A model generated the notes under the pieces. It was not told the DNA's origin. It saw nothing but the letters and a program-made list of their open reading frames with translations, and did no database searches. This document shows positions 10,184 through 17,230 of a stretch of 19,297 bases of DNA, piece after piece; within the stretch, counting starts at the first letter, position 1, and every line of letters begins with the position of its first letter. This stretch comes from UBA4615 sp044371545. Its GTDB lineage: Bacteria; Pseudomonadota; Gammaproteobacteria; Burkholderiales; Burkholderiaceae_E. The position numbers were made by a program, and so were the translations under genes. The stretch lies in assembly GCA_044371545.1 (NCBI GenBank), contig JBILTM010000091.1:1-19297 (forward strand). The letters run 5' to 3'.

Positions 10184-11478
10184 CGCGCCCCGTGGCGGAC
10201 GACGCCGCACGCCCCGGCCCGCTCGCAGGCCTGCGCGTCGTCGAGTTCTCGGCCTTCGTCGCCGCACCCAGCGCGGGCCTCGCGCTCGCGCAGCTCGGCG
10301 CCGACGTGATCCGCATCGACCCGCCCGGCGGCAACATCGACGCGAACAGGCTGCCGGTCAATGCCGACGGCGCGAGCCTCTACTGGGCGTCGCTGAACCA
10401 CGGCAAGCGCTCGGTGGAGATCGACCCGCGCGCGCCGCGCGGCCGCGCGCTGATCCGCGATCTGATCGCCGCCCCCGGCGAGGGCGGCGGCGTGTTCGTC
10501 ACCAACCTCGGCGTCGACGGCGAGCTCGGCTACGACGCGCTGCGCGCGCACCGCGCCGACCTCATCATGGTGATGCTGTCCGGCTCCTCGGACGGCACGA
10601 ATGCGGTCGACTACACGGTCAACTGCGCGGCGGGCTTCCCGCTGGTCACCGGCGACGGCCGCACGCCGGTCAACCACGTGCTGCCTGCCTGGGACCTGCT
10701 CGCCGGCCAGACAATCGCGACCGCGGTGCTCGCGGCCGAACGCCACCGGCGCCTCACCGGCGAAGGCCAGCTGGTGCGGCTCGCGCTGTCCGACGTCGCG
10801 TTCGCCGCGACCGCGAGCCTGGGCTACGTCGCCGACGTCGAGGTCAACGGCTCGAGCCGGCGCGCCGACGGCAACTTCCTCTACGGCGCCTATGGCGACG
10901 CGTTCCGAACCGCCGACGAGCGCTGGGCGATGGTGGTCGCGATCAGCGAGCGCCAGTGGCAGGCGCTGGTCCGCGCGACCGGCGTCGCCGACGCGCTCGC
11001 CGCGGCCGCGGCGGCGCTCGGGCACCGGCTCGACACCGAGGCCGGCCGCTGGGACGCGCGCGAGCTGATCTCGGCGTTCCTCAAGCCCTGGTTCGCGCGC
11101 CGCACGCTCGCCGAGGTTTCGGCCGCGCTGACCGACCGCGCGCTGCTGTGGGGCCCGTATCGCAGCTTCGCGCAGATGGTGGTCGAGGACCCGCGGATCT
11201 CGGAGGCGAACCCGATGTTCGCCCGCGTCGAGCACCCCGGCTACGGCCGCTTCCTGACCGCGACCAGCCCGCTCGCGTTCGCCGCGTCGCCGCGCACGCC
11301 CCCGATGCCCGCCGCGCGGATCGGCGACCACACCGCGCGCGTGCTCGCCGACGTGCTCGGCCTCGCGCCCGATACGATCGAGGGATTGCGCGCCGAGCGC
11401 GTCGTCGGCGGCCCCTGCGCCGACCCGTCCGCCGCCCCCAACGCACCGCCGGCGACGCCGGCCCCCGACACGCCATGA
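10180..11478 (+). CDS. mct: Family III CoA-transferase, probable mesaconyl-CoA C1-C4 transferase
   Basis: A 432-residue CaiB/BaiF (family III) enzyme. The N-terminal Rossmann segment GLRVVEFSAFVAAP...GADVIRID is typical. The catalytic Asp that forms the mixed anhydride with the substrate appears to be D172 in LPAWDLLAG. The blocks DYTVNCAAGFP, VNHVLPAWD and GEGQLVRLALSDVAF recall the intramolecular mesaconyl-C1-CoA to C4-CoA transferase (2-methylfumaryl-CoA isomerase) of the 3-hydroxypropionate bicycle, more than formyl-CoA or carnitine CoA-transferases. The next gene looks like methylsuccinyl-CoA dehydrogenase, whose product is mesaconyl-C1-CoA, which strengthens the call. The ATG overlaps the leader ORF stop, and the stop overlaps the next ATG. 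Class certainty is high; substrate certainty is moderate. Confidence 0.72.
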   Translation: MTRPVADDAARPGPLAGLRVVEFSAFVAAPSAGLALAQLGADVIRIDPPGGNIDANRLPVNADGASLYWASLNHGKRSVEIDPRAPRGRALIRDLIAAPGEGGGVFVTNLGVDGELGYDALRAHRADLIMVMLSGSSDGTNAVDYTVNCAAGFPLVTGDGRTPVNHVLPAWDLLAGQTIATAVLAAERHRRLTGEGQLVRLALSDVAFAATASLGYVADVEVNGSSRRADGNFLYGAYGDAFRTADERWAMVVAISERQWQALVRATGVADALAAAAAALGHRLDTEAGRWDARELISAFLKPWFARRTLAEVSAALTDRALLWGPYRSFAQMVVEDPRISEANPMFARVEHPGYGRFLTATSPLAFAASPRTPPMPAARIGDHTARVLADVLGLAPDTIEGLRAERVVGGPCADPSAAPNAPPATPAPDTP

Positions 11479-13148
11479 ACGCACCCCTGCCTCACGCCGC
11501 CACCGACCTGCACGCCGCCTGCGACGCCGCGCTCGGTGCCGCCGACCGCCTCGTCGAAGCGCTGCGCACGCGCCTGCGCGCACGCCTCGCGGCGGGCGGG
11601 CCCGACGCGCCCAACGCGGAGCAGGCCCGCACGCACGGCTTCGCCTGGGCCGCGACCTATGCGCGCGCGCTGCGCGAGATGCTCGGCTGGTCGCGCCGGC
11701 TCGCCGCCGCCGGCCGCCTCGGCGAGCTCGAGTCGCTGATGCTGCAGGCGGCCTTCGGCGAATACCTCGCGCAGCTCGCCGGCGGCCTGCCGATGAGCCA
11801 GGGCGAGCTGTTCCGGCCCGACCTGGTCGACGAGGACGGCACGGCGCTCGCCGCGTTCGTCGCCGACCCCGCGGTGCGCCGCCTGCGCGCCGAGGGCTTC
11901 GCGCCGCCGGCGCGCGCGCGCATCGCCGTGCTGCTCGCACAGGGCCGCGCGACCCGCGAATTCGGCGACCCCGGCTTCGACGATCCGTCGCTCGCCGAGA
12001 TCCGCACGCAGTTCGCGCGCTGGTCCGACGACCACGCCGAGGCCGCGCACCGCTGGCACCTGCGCAACGAGCTCATCCCCGACGCGGTGATCGCCGAGCT
12101 CGGCGCGCTCGGCGTGTTCGGCCTGACGGTACCCGAGTCGTGGGGGGGCTCCGGCCTCGGCAAGGCGGCGATGTGCGTCGTCACCGAGGAGCTGTCGCGC
12201 GGCTGGATCGGCCTGGGCTCGCTCGGCACGCGCACCGAGATCGCCGGCGAGCTGGTGCTCGGCGCCGGCACCGACGCGCAGAAGGCCGCCTGGCTGCCGG
12301 GCCTGGTGTCGGGCGCGACGATCCCGACCGCGTCGTTCACCGAGCCCGACACCGGCAGCGACCTCGCCTCGCTGCGCACGCGCGCCGAGCGCGGCACCTC
12401 GGCCGACGGCCGCCCGGTCTGGCGCATCCACGGCAACAAGACCTGGACCACGCACGGCGCGCGCAGCGACGTGATGACGCTGCTCGCGCGCACCGACCGC
12501 GACGCGCCCGGCTACAAGGGCCTGTCGATGTTCCTCGTGCCCAAGCCGCGCGGCACCGACGCGGACCCGTTCCCAGCGCCCGGCATGCGCGGCGGCGAGA
12601 TCGAGGTGCTCGGCTATCGCGGCATGAAGGAGTACGAGATCGGCTTCGACGGCTACGAGATCCCGGGCGAGGCGCTGCTCGGTGGCGTCGAGGGCCAGGG
12701 CTTCAAGCAGCTGATGCGGACCTTCGAGAGCGCGCGGATCCAGACCGCCGCACGCGCGGTCGGCGTCGCGCAGAGCGCGCTGGAGCTCGGCCTGGGCTAC
12801 GCCTGCGACCGCATCCAGTTCGGCCGGCCGATCGCCGCGTTCCCGCGGGTGGCCGACAAGCTCGCCTGGATGGCGGTCGAGATCATGGTCGCGCGGCAGC
12901 TGACGCTGTTCGCGGCCCGCGAGAAGGACGCGGCGCGCCGCTGCGACCTCGAGGCCGGCATGGCCAAGCTGCTCGCGGCCCGCGTCGCCTGGGCGGCCGC
13001 CGACAACGCGGTGCAGGTGCACGGCGGCAACGGCTACGCGCAGGAGTACCGGATCAGCCGCGTGCTGGTCGACGCGCGGATCCTCAACGTGTTCGAGGGC
13101 GCGGCCGAGATCCAGGCGCAGATCGTCGCGCGGGCGCTGCTCGACTGA
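11475..13148 (+). CDS. mcd: Probable (2S)-methylsuccinyl-CoA dehydrogenase
   Basis: A 557-residue FAD-dependent acyl-CoA dehydrogenase, about 170 residues longer than ordinary members. The extra N-terminal helical region (about 1-170) is characteristic of methylsuccinyl-CoA dehydrogenase of the ethylmalonyl-CoA pathway. The core has FTEPDTGSDLASLRT (about 285-300, flavin and substrate binding), IEVLGYRGMKEYEIGFD, VEGQGFKQLMRTFESARIQTA and VHGGNGYAQEYRISR. The catalytic base is E541 in LNVFEGAAEIQAQ. These blocks match what I recall of Mcd rather than short-chain or isovaleryl-CoA dehydrogenases. It would oxidise (2S)-methylsuccinyl-CoA to mesaconyl-C1-CoA and pass electrons to ETF. ATGA overlap with the preceding gene indicates coupled translation. 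Confidence 0.83.
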   Translation: MNAPLPHAATDLHAACDAALGAADRLVEALRTRLRARLAAGGPDAPNAEQARTHGFAWAATYARALREMLGWSRRLAAAGRLGELESLMLQAAFGEYLAQLAGGLPMSQGELFRPDLVDEDGTALAAFVADPAVRRLRAEGFAPPARARIAVLLAQGRATREFGDPGFDDPSLAEIRTQFARWSDDHAEAAHRWHLRNELIPDAVIAELGALGVFGLTVPESWGGSGLGKAAMCVVTEELSRGWIGLGSLGTRTEIAGELVLGAGTDAQKAAWLPGLVSGATIPTASFTEPDTGSDLASLRTRAERGTSADGRPVWRIHGNKTWTTHGARSDVMTLLARTDRDAPGYKGLSMFLVPKPRGTDADPFPAPGMRGGEIEVLGYRGMKEYEIGFDGYEIPGEALLGGVEGQGFKQLMRTFESARIQTAARAVGVAQSALELGLGYACDRIQFGRPIAAFPRVADKLAWMAVEIMVARQLTLFAAREKDAARRCDLEAGMAKLLAARVAWAAADNAVQVHGGNGYAQEYRISRVLVDARILNVFEGAAEIQAQIVARALLD

Positions 13149-13353
13149 TCGGGCATCGCGCGACCGGGCTCGCGGTGCGGGTCGACGTGCGCCCTGCCCG
13201 CGCCGCGGCGCGATGTCCGTGCCGTACCGCACACGCCGCTTGCCGCCCGTCGGCCGCATCGTGCCTTCCGGCACGTTCCGGGTGCCGACCTCTCCGGCCT
13301 CGTCGCTAGAGTCGGTCCGTCATCCACGCACCCGGACCGCTCCCGACCGCGCC
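13149..13353. other. Intergenic region after mcd, with a small hairpin
   Basis: This 205-bp stretch has no gene I can support. CGTGCC (13260-13265) and GGCACG (13270-13275) form a 6-bp stem with loop TTCC and only two T nearby, a weak candidate for the end of the mct-mcd transcript. TAGAGT at 13307-13312 could be a -10 for the next small gene, but I see no good -35. Confidence 0.35.
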
Positions 13354-13587
13354 ATGGAACACATCGAAGAACAGCCGTTCGAGGACACGCAGATCCTGCC
13401 CGAGGCGCCGAACTCGCTGCCCGGCATCCTGGATCCCGAGGCCGCGCTCGAGGCCGCCCGCCGCATGCAGCGGTGGTACCAGTCGAACCCGCAGGGCTCG
13501 GCGCACTCGCTGTTCGGCCGCGACGGCCGGCGCGTCGAGGGTCGCATCGAGGTCGAGCTCGCCGGCGACGGCCCGCGCCAGGGCTGA
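13354..13587 (+). CDS. Small acidic protein of unknown function
   Basis: A 77-residue ORF beginning MEHIEEQPFEDTQILPEAPN and continuing with a predicted helix, DPEAALEAARRMQRWYQSNP, then a short polar tail with alternating charge. There is no signal peptide, membrane span or cysteine. I do not recognise the family. ATG at 13354 is the first start after the possible promoter; a longer in-frame version from 13213 would add an Arg/Pro-rich stretch that looks non-coding. The gene stops 2 nt before the stop codon of the convergent copper-chaperone-like gene. No strong ribosome-binding site is visible, so expression is not assured. Confidence 0.5.
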   Translation: MEHIEEQPFEDTQILPEAPNSLPGILDPEAALEAARRMQRWYQSNPQGSAHSLFGRDGRRVEGRIEVELAGDGPRQG

Positions 13588-13589
13588 GC

Positions 13590-13868
13590 TCAGCCGCCGC
13601 AGCGGCACCCGCCCGAGCCGCAGCCGCCGCCCCGCGCGGCGGCCGTCCCCGCCGCGGCCGGCTCGAGCGGCACGACGTCGAACCCCGCAGCCGCGATCGC
13701 CGCGCGGATCCCCGCCGCCTTGTCGCTGACGTCGCTTCCTTCGATCTGCACGCGGCGCGCCGCGACGTCCGCTTCCAAGGTCGCCGTCGGCGCCACGCGC
13801 GCGACCGCCGCGCGGATCGCGCGCACGCAGCCGCCGCAGGTCATGTCCTCGATCCGATAGGCCAGCAT
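13590..13868 (-). CDS. CopZ-like heavy-metal-binding chaperone with Cys-rich tail
   Basis: A 92-residue protein with one HMA (heavy-metal-associated) domain. It starts MLAYRIEDMTCGGCVRAI, so the CxxC metal site is C11 and C14, and it continues with the usual beta-alpha-beta pattern to about residue 68. Such proteins carry Cu(I), or sometimes Zn or Hg, to P-type ATPases or regulators. Unlike the usual 65-70 residue CopZ, it has a glycine-rich tail with three more cysteines (C83, C88, C90), which may form a second metal site. GGAG lies seven nt before the ATG. No copper ATPase is nearby. The next gene on the same strand, the broken amidase, ends about 40 nt upstream. Confidence 0.88.
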   Translation of the reverse strand: MLAYRIEDMTCGGCVRAIRAAVARVAPTATLEADVAARRVQIEGSDVSDKAAGIRAAIAAAGFDVVPLEPAAAGTAAARGGGCGSGGCRCGG

Positions 13869-13908
13869 CGTCTTCTCCGGTGAGATCAGGGCTCCAGCCT
13901 CGGCCCTG

Positions 13909-14945
13909 TCACAGTGGGAAGGTCAAGCGGCGTGGGCGCGCTCGGCCGCAGATCGCCTCGGCCAGCGCGACGAGCGAACGGTCCGAGCCCGCCGGCCCGA
14001 TCAGCGAGGGCCCGAGCGGCGCGCCGAGCCGGGTCGCGAGCGGCATGCTCAGCTGCGGCAGCCCGGCCATCCCGGCGATCAGCAGCAGCCGGATCGCCTG
14101 GTTGCGATAGACGCCGAGCTGCCCTTCGTCCGACGACAGCAGCGGCGCGACGTCGGGCATCGTCGGCAGCACCGTCACGCCGTCGGCGCCGCGCATCGCA
14201 TGCAGCGTCGCACGCAAGCGCGCCCGGAACGCGATGGCGCTCGCCACCTGCGCGTCGGTCACCCGGCTCGCCCACTCGAAGCGTTCGGCGACGCCCGGCC
14301 CGAGCGGCGGCGCGAAGCGCTCGATGAACGCCCCGTCGGTCGACCGGCACTCGCGGCCCTGGACGTGGCGGACGTGCCAGTCGGTGGCGTCCCAGCCCCG
14401 TCGGCGACGCGGCCGAAGGTCTGCGCGTCGCGCGCGAAGAAGCCGCAGGTGTCGAAGCTCGGCGCGAGGTCCATCGTGCGCAGCAGCGGGATGCGGCCGT
14501 GCGTCGGCCGGATGCCGAAGAGCCCGCAGTGGCTCGCCGGCGCGCGCACCGAGCCGCCGGTGTCGGTGCCGAGCGCGGTGTCGCACATCCGGTTGCCCAC
14601 CGCCGAGGCCGAGCCGCTCGACGAGCCGCCGGGGATCCGGTCGGGTGCGCCGCCGTTGCGGGGCGTGCCGAAGTGCGCGTTGCGCCCGTTCATGCTGAAG
14701 CCGAGCTCGTCGGTGTGCGTCTTGCCGACGAACCGCGCACCCGCATCGAGCAGCCGTCGCACCGCGGGCGCGGCCTCGCCCTTGATGCCCGACATCGCGA
14801 GCACCAGCGGGTTGCCGCCGCCGGTGGGATAGCCGGCGACGTCGAACAGGTCCTAGGCGGCGAAGGTCAGCCCGGAGAGCGGGCCGGTGGGCGCACCCGG
14901 CACCGGCACGGCCGGATACGGGACGAACGCGTGGGCGGAGTCGTG
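13909..14945 (-). pseudogene. Amidase-signature family gene, disrupted
   Basis: Homology to amidase-signature hydrolases runs through this region but no single frame holds it. The N-terminal block HDSAHAFVPYP...GPLSGLTFAA ends at TAG (14855..14853), exactly where the catalytic Lys of the FAxKDLFDVAG motif belongs; DLFDVAGYPTGGGNP resumes after it. The Ser cluster GGSSSGSA and nucleophile region TDTGGSVRAPA are present. After FFARDAQTFGRVADG (about 14400) the frame changes to GWDATDWHVRHVQGRE, and roughly 60-70 residues expected there are missing. The rest (RATLHAMRGADGVTVLPTMPD to the stop at 13911..13909) reads normally. No convincing start codon precedes the homology. It lies just after dppD and was probably the last gene of that operon. 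Confidence 0.9.
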
Positions 14946-15036
14946 GGGCAGCAGCAGGGTCGGTGGCCGACGCGCGGGGGCGCGGCAGGGTCGGGATCGG
15001 GATCCGGGTCGGCGCGCCGCGGACGGCGCGCCCCGC

Positions 15037-16056
15037 TCAGGTCGACGCCTGCGTGGCGTCGGTGCGCAGGCAGCGCACGGCGTGGTCCGCGGCGAGCTGG
15101 ACGGCCGGCGGCACGCCCTGCCGGCACGCGTCCTCGGCGAAGGTGCAGCGCTCGGAGAACGCGCAGCCCGCGGGCAGGTTCGCGAGGTCCGGCGGCGAGC
15201 CGGCGATCGTCAGCAGCCGCGTGCCGCGCGCCATGGCGTGGCCGCCGCCGGCACGGCCCCGCAGCAGCGCGAGCGTGTACGGATGGCGCGGTGCGCGCAC
15301 GATCGTGCGCACCGGCGCCTGCTCGACGATGCGGCCCGCGTACATCACCGCGAACCGGTCGGCGACCTCGACCGCCGCGCCGATGTCGTGCGTGACGAAC
15401 ACGATCGCCAGGCCGAGCTCGCGCTGCAGCTCGCGCAGCAGCAGCAGGATCTGGATCTGCACGGTCGCGTCGAGCGCGGTCGTCGGCTCGTCGGCGAGCA
15501 GCACCTGCGGGCGGCACGCGAGCGCGAGCGCGATCATCGCGCGCTGGCGCATCCCACCGCTCATCTCGTGCGGATATGCGTCGAGCCGCCGCTCCGGGCT
15601 CGGGATGCGGACCCGCTCGAACAGCTCGAGCGCGCGCTTGCGGGCGTCGGCCTCGGACACCGGCTCGTGCCGGCGGATCGACTCGATGATCTGCCGCCCG
15701 ACCGTGTAGACCGGGTCGAGCGCGAGCAGCGGCTCCTGGAAGATCATCGAGGCGACCTTGCCCCGGTAGTCGGCGAGCGCGCGCGGACCGAGCGACAGCA
15801 CGTCGTGGCCGGCGACCTTCACCGAGCCCTCGATGCGCGTGGTGCGCGGCGCGTGCAGCCGCAGCAGCGCGCGCAGCGTCACGCTCTTGCCCGAGCCGGA
15901 CTCGCCGATCAGGGCGACCGTCTCGCCGCGCGCGACCGTCAGGTCCACGCCGTTGACCGCGCGCACCGGCTTCGGCCCGCGCCCGAACGCGACCTGCAGG
16001 CCGCGCACCTCGACCAGCGGCTCGGCCGCCGCGGACGGCTTAGGCACGGCGCTCAT
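15037..16056 (-). CDS. dppD: Dipeptide/oligopeptide ABC transporter ATPase (DppD/OppD type)
   Basis: A 339-residue ATPase. Motifs are Walker A GESGSGKS, Q-loop IFQEPLLALDP, signature MSGGMRQR, Walker B LLADEPT followed by ALDATVQIQ, and H-loop FVTHD. The C-terminal oligopeptide-transporter domain has HPYTLALLRG and the four-cysteine pattern CAFSERC...C...RCL. The FQEP form and the MSGGM signature are typical of the D-type rather than the F-type subunit. ATG at 16056 was chosen because the sequence before it is the dispersed repeat, which supplies the GGGGG stretch just ahead of the start. This ATG overlaps the stop of a repeat-encoded mini-ORF. Confidence 0.93.
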   Translation of the reverse strand: MSAVPKPSAAAEPLVEVRGLQVAFGRGPKPVRAVNGVDLTVARGETVALIGESGSGKSVTLRALLRLHAPRTTRIEGSVKVAGHDVLSLGPRALADYRGKVASMIFQEPLLALDPVYTVGRQIIESIRRHEPVSEADARKRALELFERVRIPSPERRLDAYPHEMSGGMRQRAMIALALACRPQVLLADEPTTALDATVQIQILLLLRELQRELGLAIVFVTHDIGAAVEVADRFAVMYAGRIVEQAPVRTIVRAPRHPYTLALLRGRAGGGHAMARGTRLLTIAGSPPDLANLPAGCAFSERCTFAEDACRQGVPPAVQLAADHAVRCLRTDATQAST

Positions 16057-16199
16057 GTTGCCCCCGTGGCGCTGCGCGCCTTCCCCCCGAGGGGGAGCGA
16101 GCGCCTGCGATGCGGGAGGGCGCCGCGAGCCTGCGGCGCCCGCTCCGCCGGCGGCGAGCGGTGCTCGCCGAAACACCGACTACGCCGTGCGGCGCTCAT
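16053..16199 (-). CDS. Repeat-encoded 48-codon mini-ORF linking dppF to dppD
   Basis: The ATG (16199..16197) overlaps the dppF stop as ATGA, and the mini-ORF's own TGA (16055..16053) overlaps the dppD ATG in the same way. Its first ten bases (ATGAGCGCCG) repeat the first ten of dppD. It ends in RRRSLPLGGKARSATGAT, nearly the tail of the second mini-ORF at 18114-18191. Its likely role is to keep ribosomes moving from dppF to dppD across an inserted repeat, rather than to make a functional peptide. Confidence 0.4.
   Translation of the reverse strand: MSAARRSRCFGEHRSPPAERAPQARGALPHRRRSLPLGGKARSATGAT
16054..16114 (-). repeat. Dispersed ~61-bp GC repeat, copy 1
   Basis: Aligned with 18115-18175 this segment is identical at 54 of 61 positions. 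It contains two compact hairpins: GGCGC/GCGCC (around 16068-16080) and CCCCC/GGGGG with a CGA loop (around 16083-16095). It directly abuts the dppD start codon. The 10-bp direct repeat CGGCGCTCAT flanks the inserted stretch at 16047-16056 and 16190-16199. Confidence 0.92.
16118..16170. repeat. Two perfect GC hairpins in the dppF-dppD gap
   Basis: GGGCGCCGC (16118-16126) and GCGGCGCCC (16133-16141) are perfect 9-bp arms with a 6-nt loop. CGGCGAGC (16152-16159) and GCTCGCCG (16163-16170) are perfect 8-bp arms with a 3-nt loop. They sit between repeat copy 1 and its distal direct repeat and are absent from copy 2, so they may be a second inserted element. They could stabilise or pause the mRNA. 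Confidence 0.85.
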
Positions 16200-17230
16200 G
16201 CCGCCACCTTCACGCCCGGCGCCTTCGTGTGACCCGACCCCCGCTCGTACATCAGGCACGCGACCGGATGCGCCGACGCGTCCGCCGACAGCCGCGGCAC
16301 GCGCTGCGCGCAGCCCGGCTCGGCCGCGGCGCAGCGGGTGTGGAAGCGGCAGCCCGCGGGGGGGTTGATCGGGTTCGGCGGATCGCCGGCGAGCGGCGCC
16401 TCCTCGGTGCGGCGGTCCGGATCCATCGTCGGCATCGAGGCGAGCAGCGCGCGCGTGTACGGGTGCAGCGGGTCGGCGAACAGGACGTCGCTCGGTCCGA
16501 GCTCGGCGACCTGCCCGAGGTACATGACCATCACCCGGTCCGACACGTAGCGCACCACGTGAAGGTCGTGGCCGATGAAGACGTAGGTGAGCCCGAACGC
16601 CTCCTTCAGGTCGAGCAGCAGGTTGAGCACCTGCGCCTCGACCGACTTGTCGAGCGCCGAGGTCGACTCGTCGAGGATCACCACCCGCGGCTGCAGCGCG
16701 AGCGCGCGCGCGATGTTGACCCGCTGGCGCTGCCCGCCGGACAGCTCGTGCGGATAGCGCTCGGCGAAGCGGCGCGGCTCGAGGCCCACCCGGGCGAGCA
16801 GGTCGCGCGCGCGCTCGACCGCCTCGCGCGCCGCCACACCGTGCACGCGGGGCCCGAACGCGATCGAGTCCTCGATGGTGAGGCGCGGATTCAGCGACGA
16901 GTAGCTGTCCTGGAACACCATCTGCACCTGGCGCCGGTACTCCTTCAGCGGCAGGTCGCGCGAGCCGACGGCCTTGCCGTCGAAGATGATCTCGCCGGCG
17001 TTCGGGTCGAGCAGGCGCATCAGCAGCCGCGCCGCGGTGCTCTTGCCGCAGCCCGACTCGCCGACCACGCCGAGCGTCTCGCGCTCGTACACCATGAAGT
17101 CGATGCCGTCGACCGCGCGGACCACCGCCGGGCGGCCGTCGTCGGCCTTCTTGCCCTTGAGGGGAAAGTGCTTGACCAGCCCGCGGACCTCGATCAGCGG
17201 ACGGGGTTTCTTCGGGGCGGCCTCGCTCAT
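16196..17230 (-). CDS. dppF: Dipeptide/oligopeptide ABC transporter ATPase (DppF/OppF type)
   Basis: A 344-residue ATPase. Motifs are Walker A GESGCGKST, Q-loop VFQDSYSSLNPR, signature LSGGQRQR, Walker B VVILDESTSALD and H-loop IGHDL. The C-terminal domain has HPYTRALLASMP and NPPAGCRFHTRC plus further cysteines. The QDSYSSLNPR form and the LVKHFPLKGKK start are typical of the F-type subunit. It pairs with DppD to energise the DppBC pore. The ATG overlaps the dppC stop as ATGA. The gene order B-C-F-D places it before the D-type ATPase, the reverse of the common B-C-D-F order. Confidence 0.94.
   Translation of the reverse strand: MSEAAPKKPRPLIEVRGLVKHFPLKGKKADDGRPAVVRAVDGIDFMVYERETLGVVGESGCGKSTAARLLMRLLDPNAGEIIFDGKAVGSRDLPLKEYRRQVQMVFQDSYSSLNPRLTIEDSIAFGPRVHGVAAREAVERARDLLARVGLEPRRFAERYPHELSGGQRQRVNIARALALQPRVVILDESTSALDKSVEAQVLNLLLDLKEAFGLTYVFIGHDLHVVRYVSDRVMVMYLGQVAELGPSDVLFADPLHPYTRALLASMPTMDPDRRTEEAPLAGDPPNPINPPAGCRFHTRCAAAEPGCAQRVPRLSADASAHPVACLMYERGSGHTKAPGVKVAA

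Noticed and set aside
10024..13274. Long minus-strand frames opposite mct and mcd (638 and 677 codons)
   Set aside because: Both plus-strand genes carry clear catalytic motifs, and the minus frames are Arg/Ala-rich shadows.
14867..15517. A 216-codon minus-strand frame spanning the dppD end and the amidase start
   Set aside because: It runs out of frame across dppD, which is intact; its translation is Ala/Arg-rich and has no motif.
16057..16176. N-terminal extension of DppD up to 16176
   Set aside because: The extension translates repeat DNA (SQALAPPRGEGAQRHGGN) in a frame unlike any DppD N-terminus; the ATG at 16056 gives the normal length.
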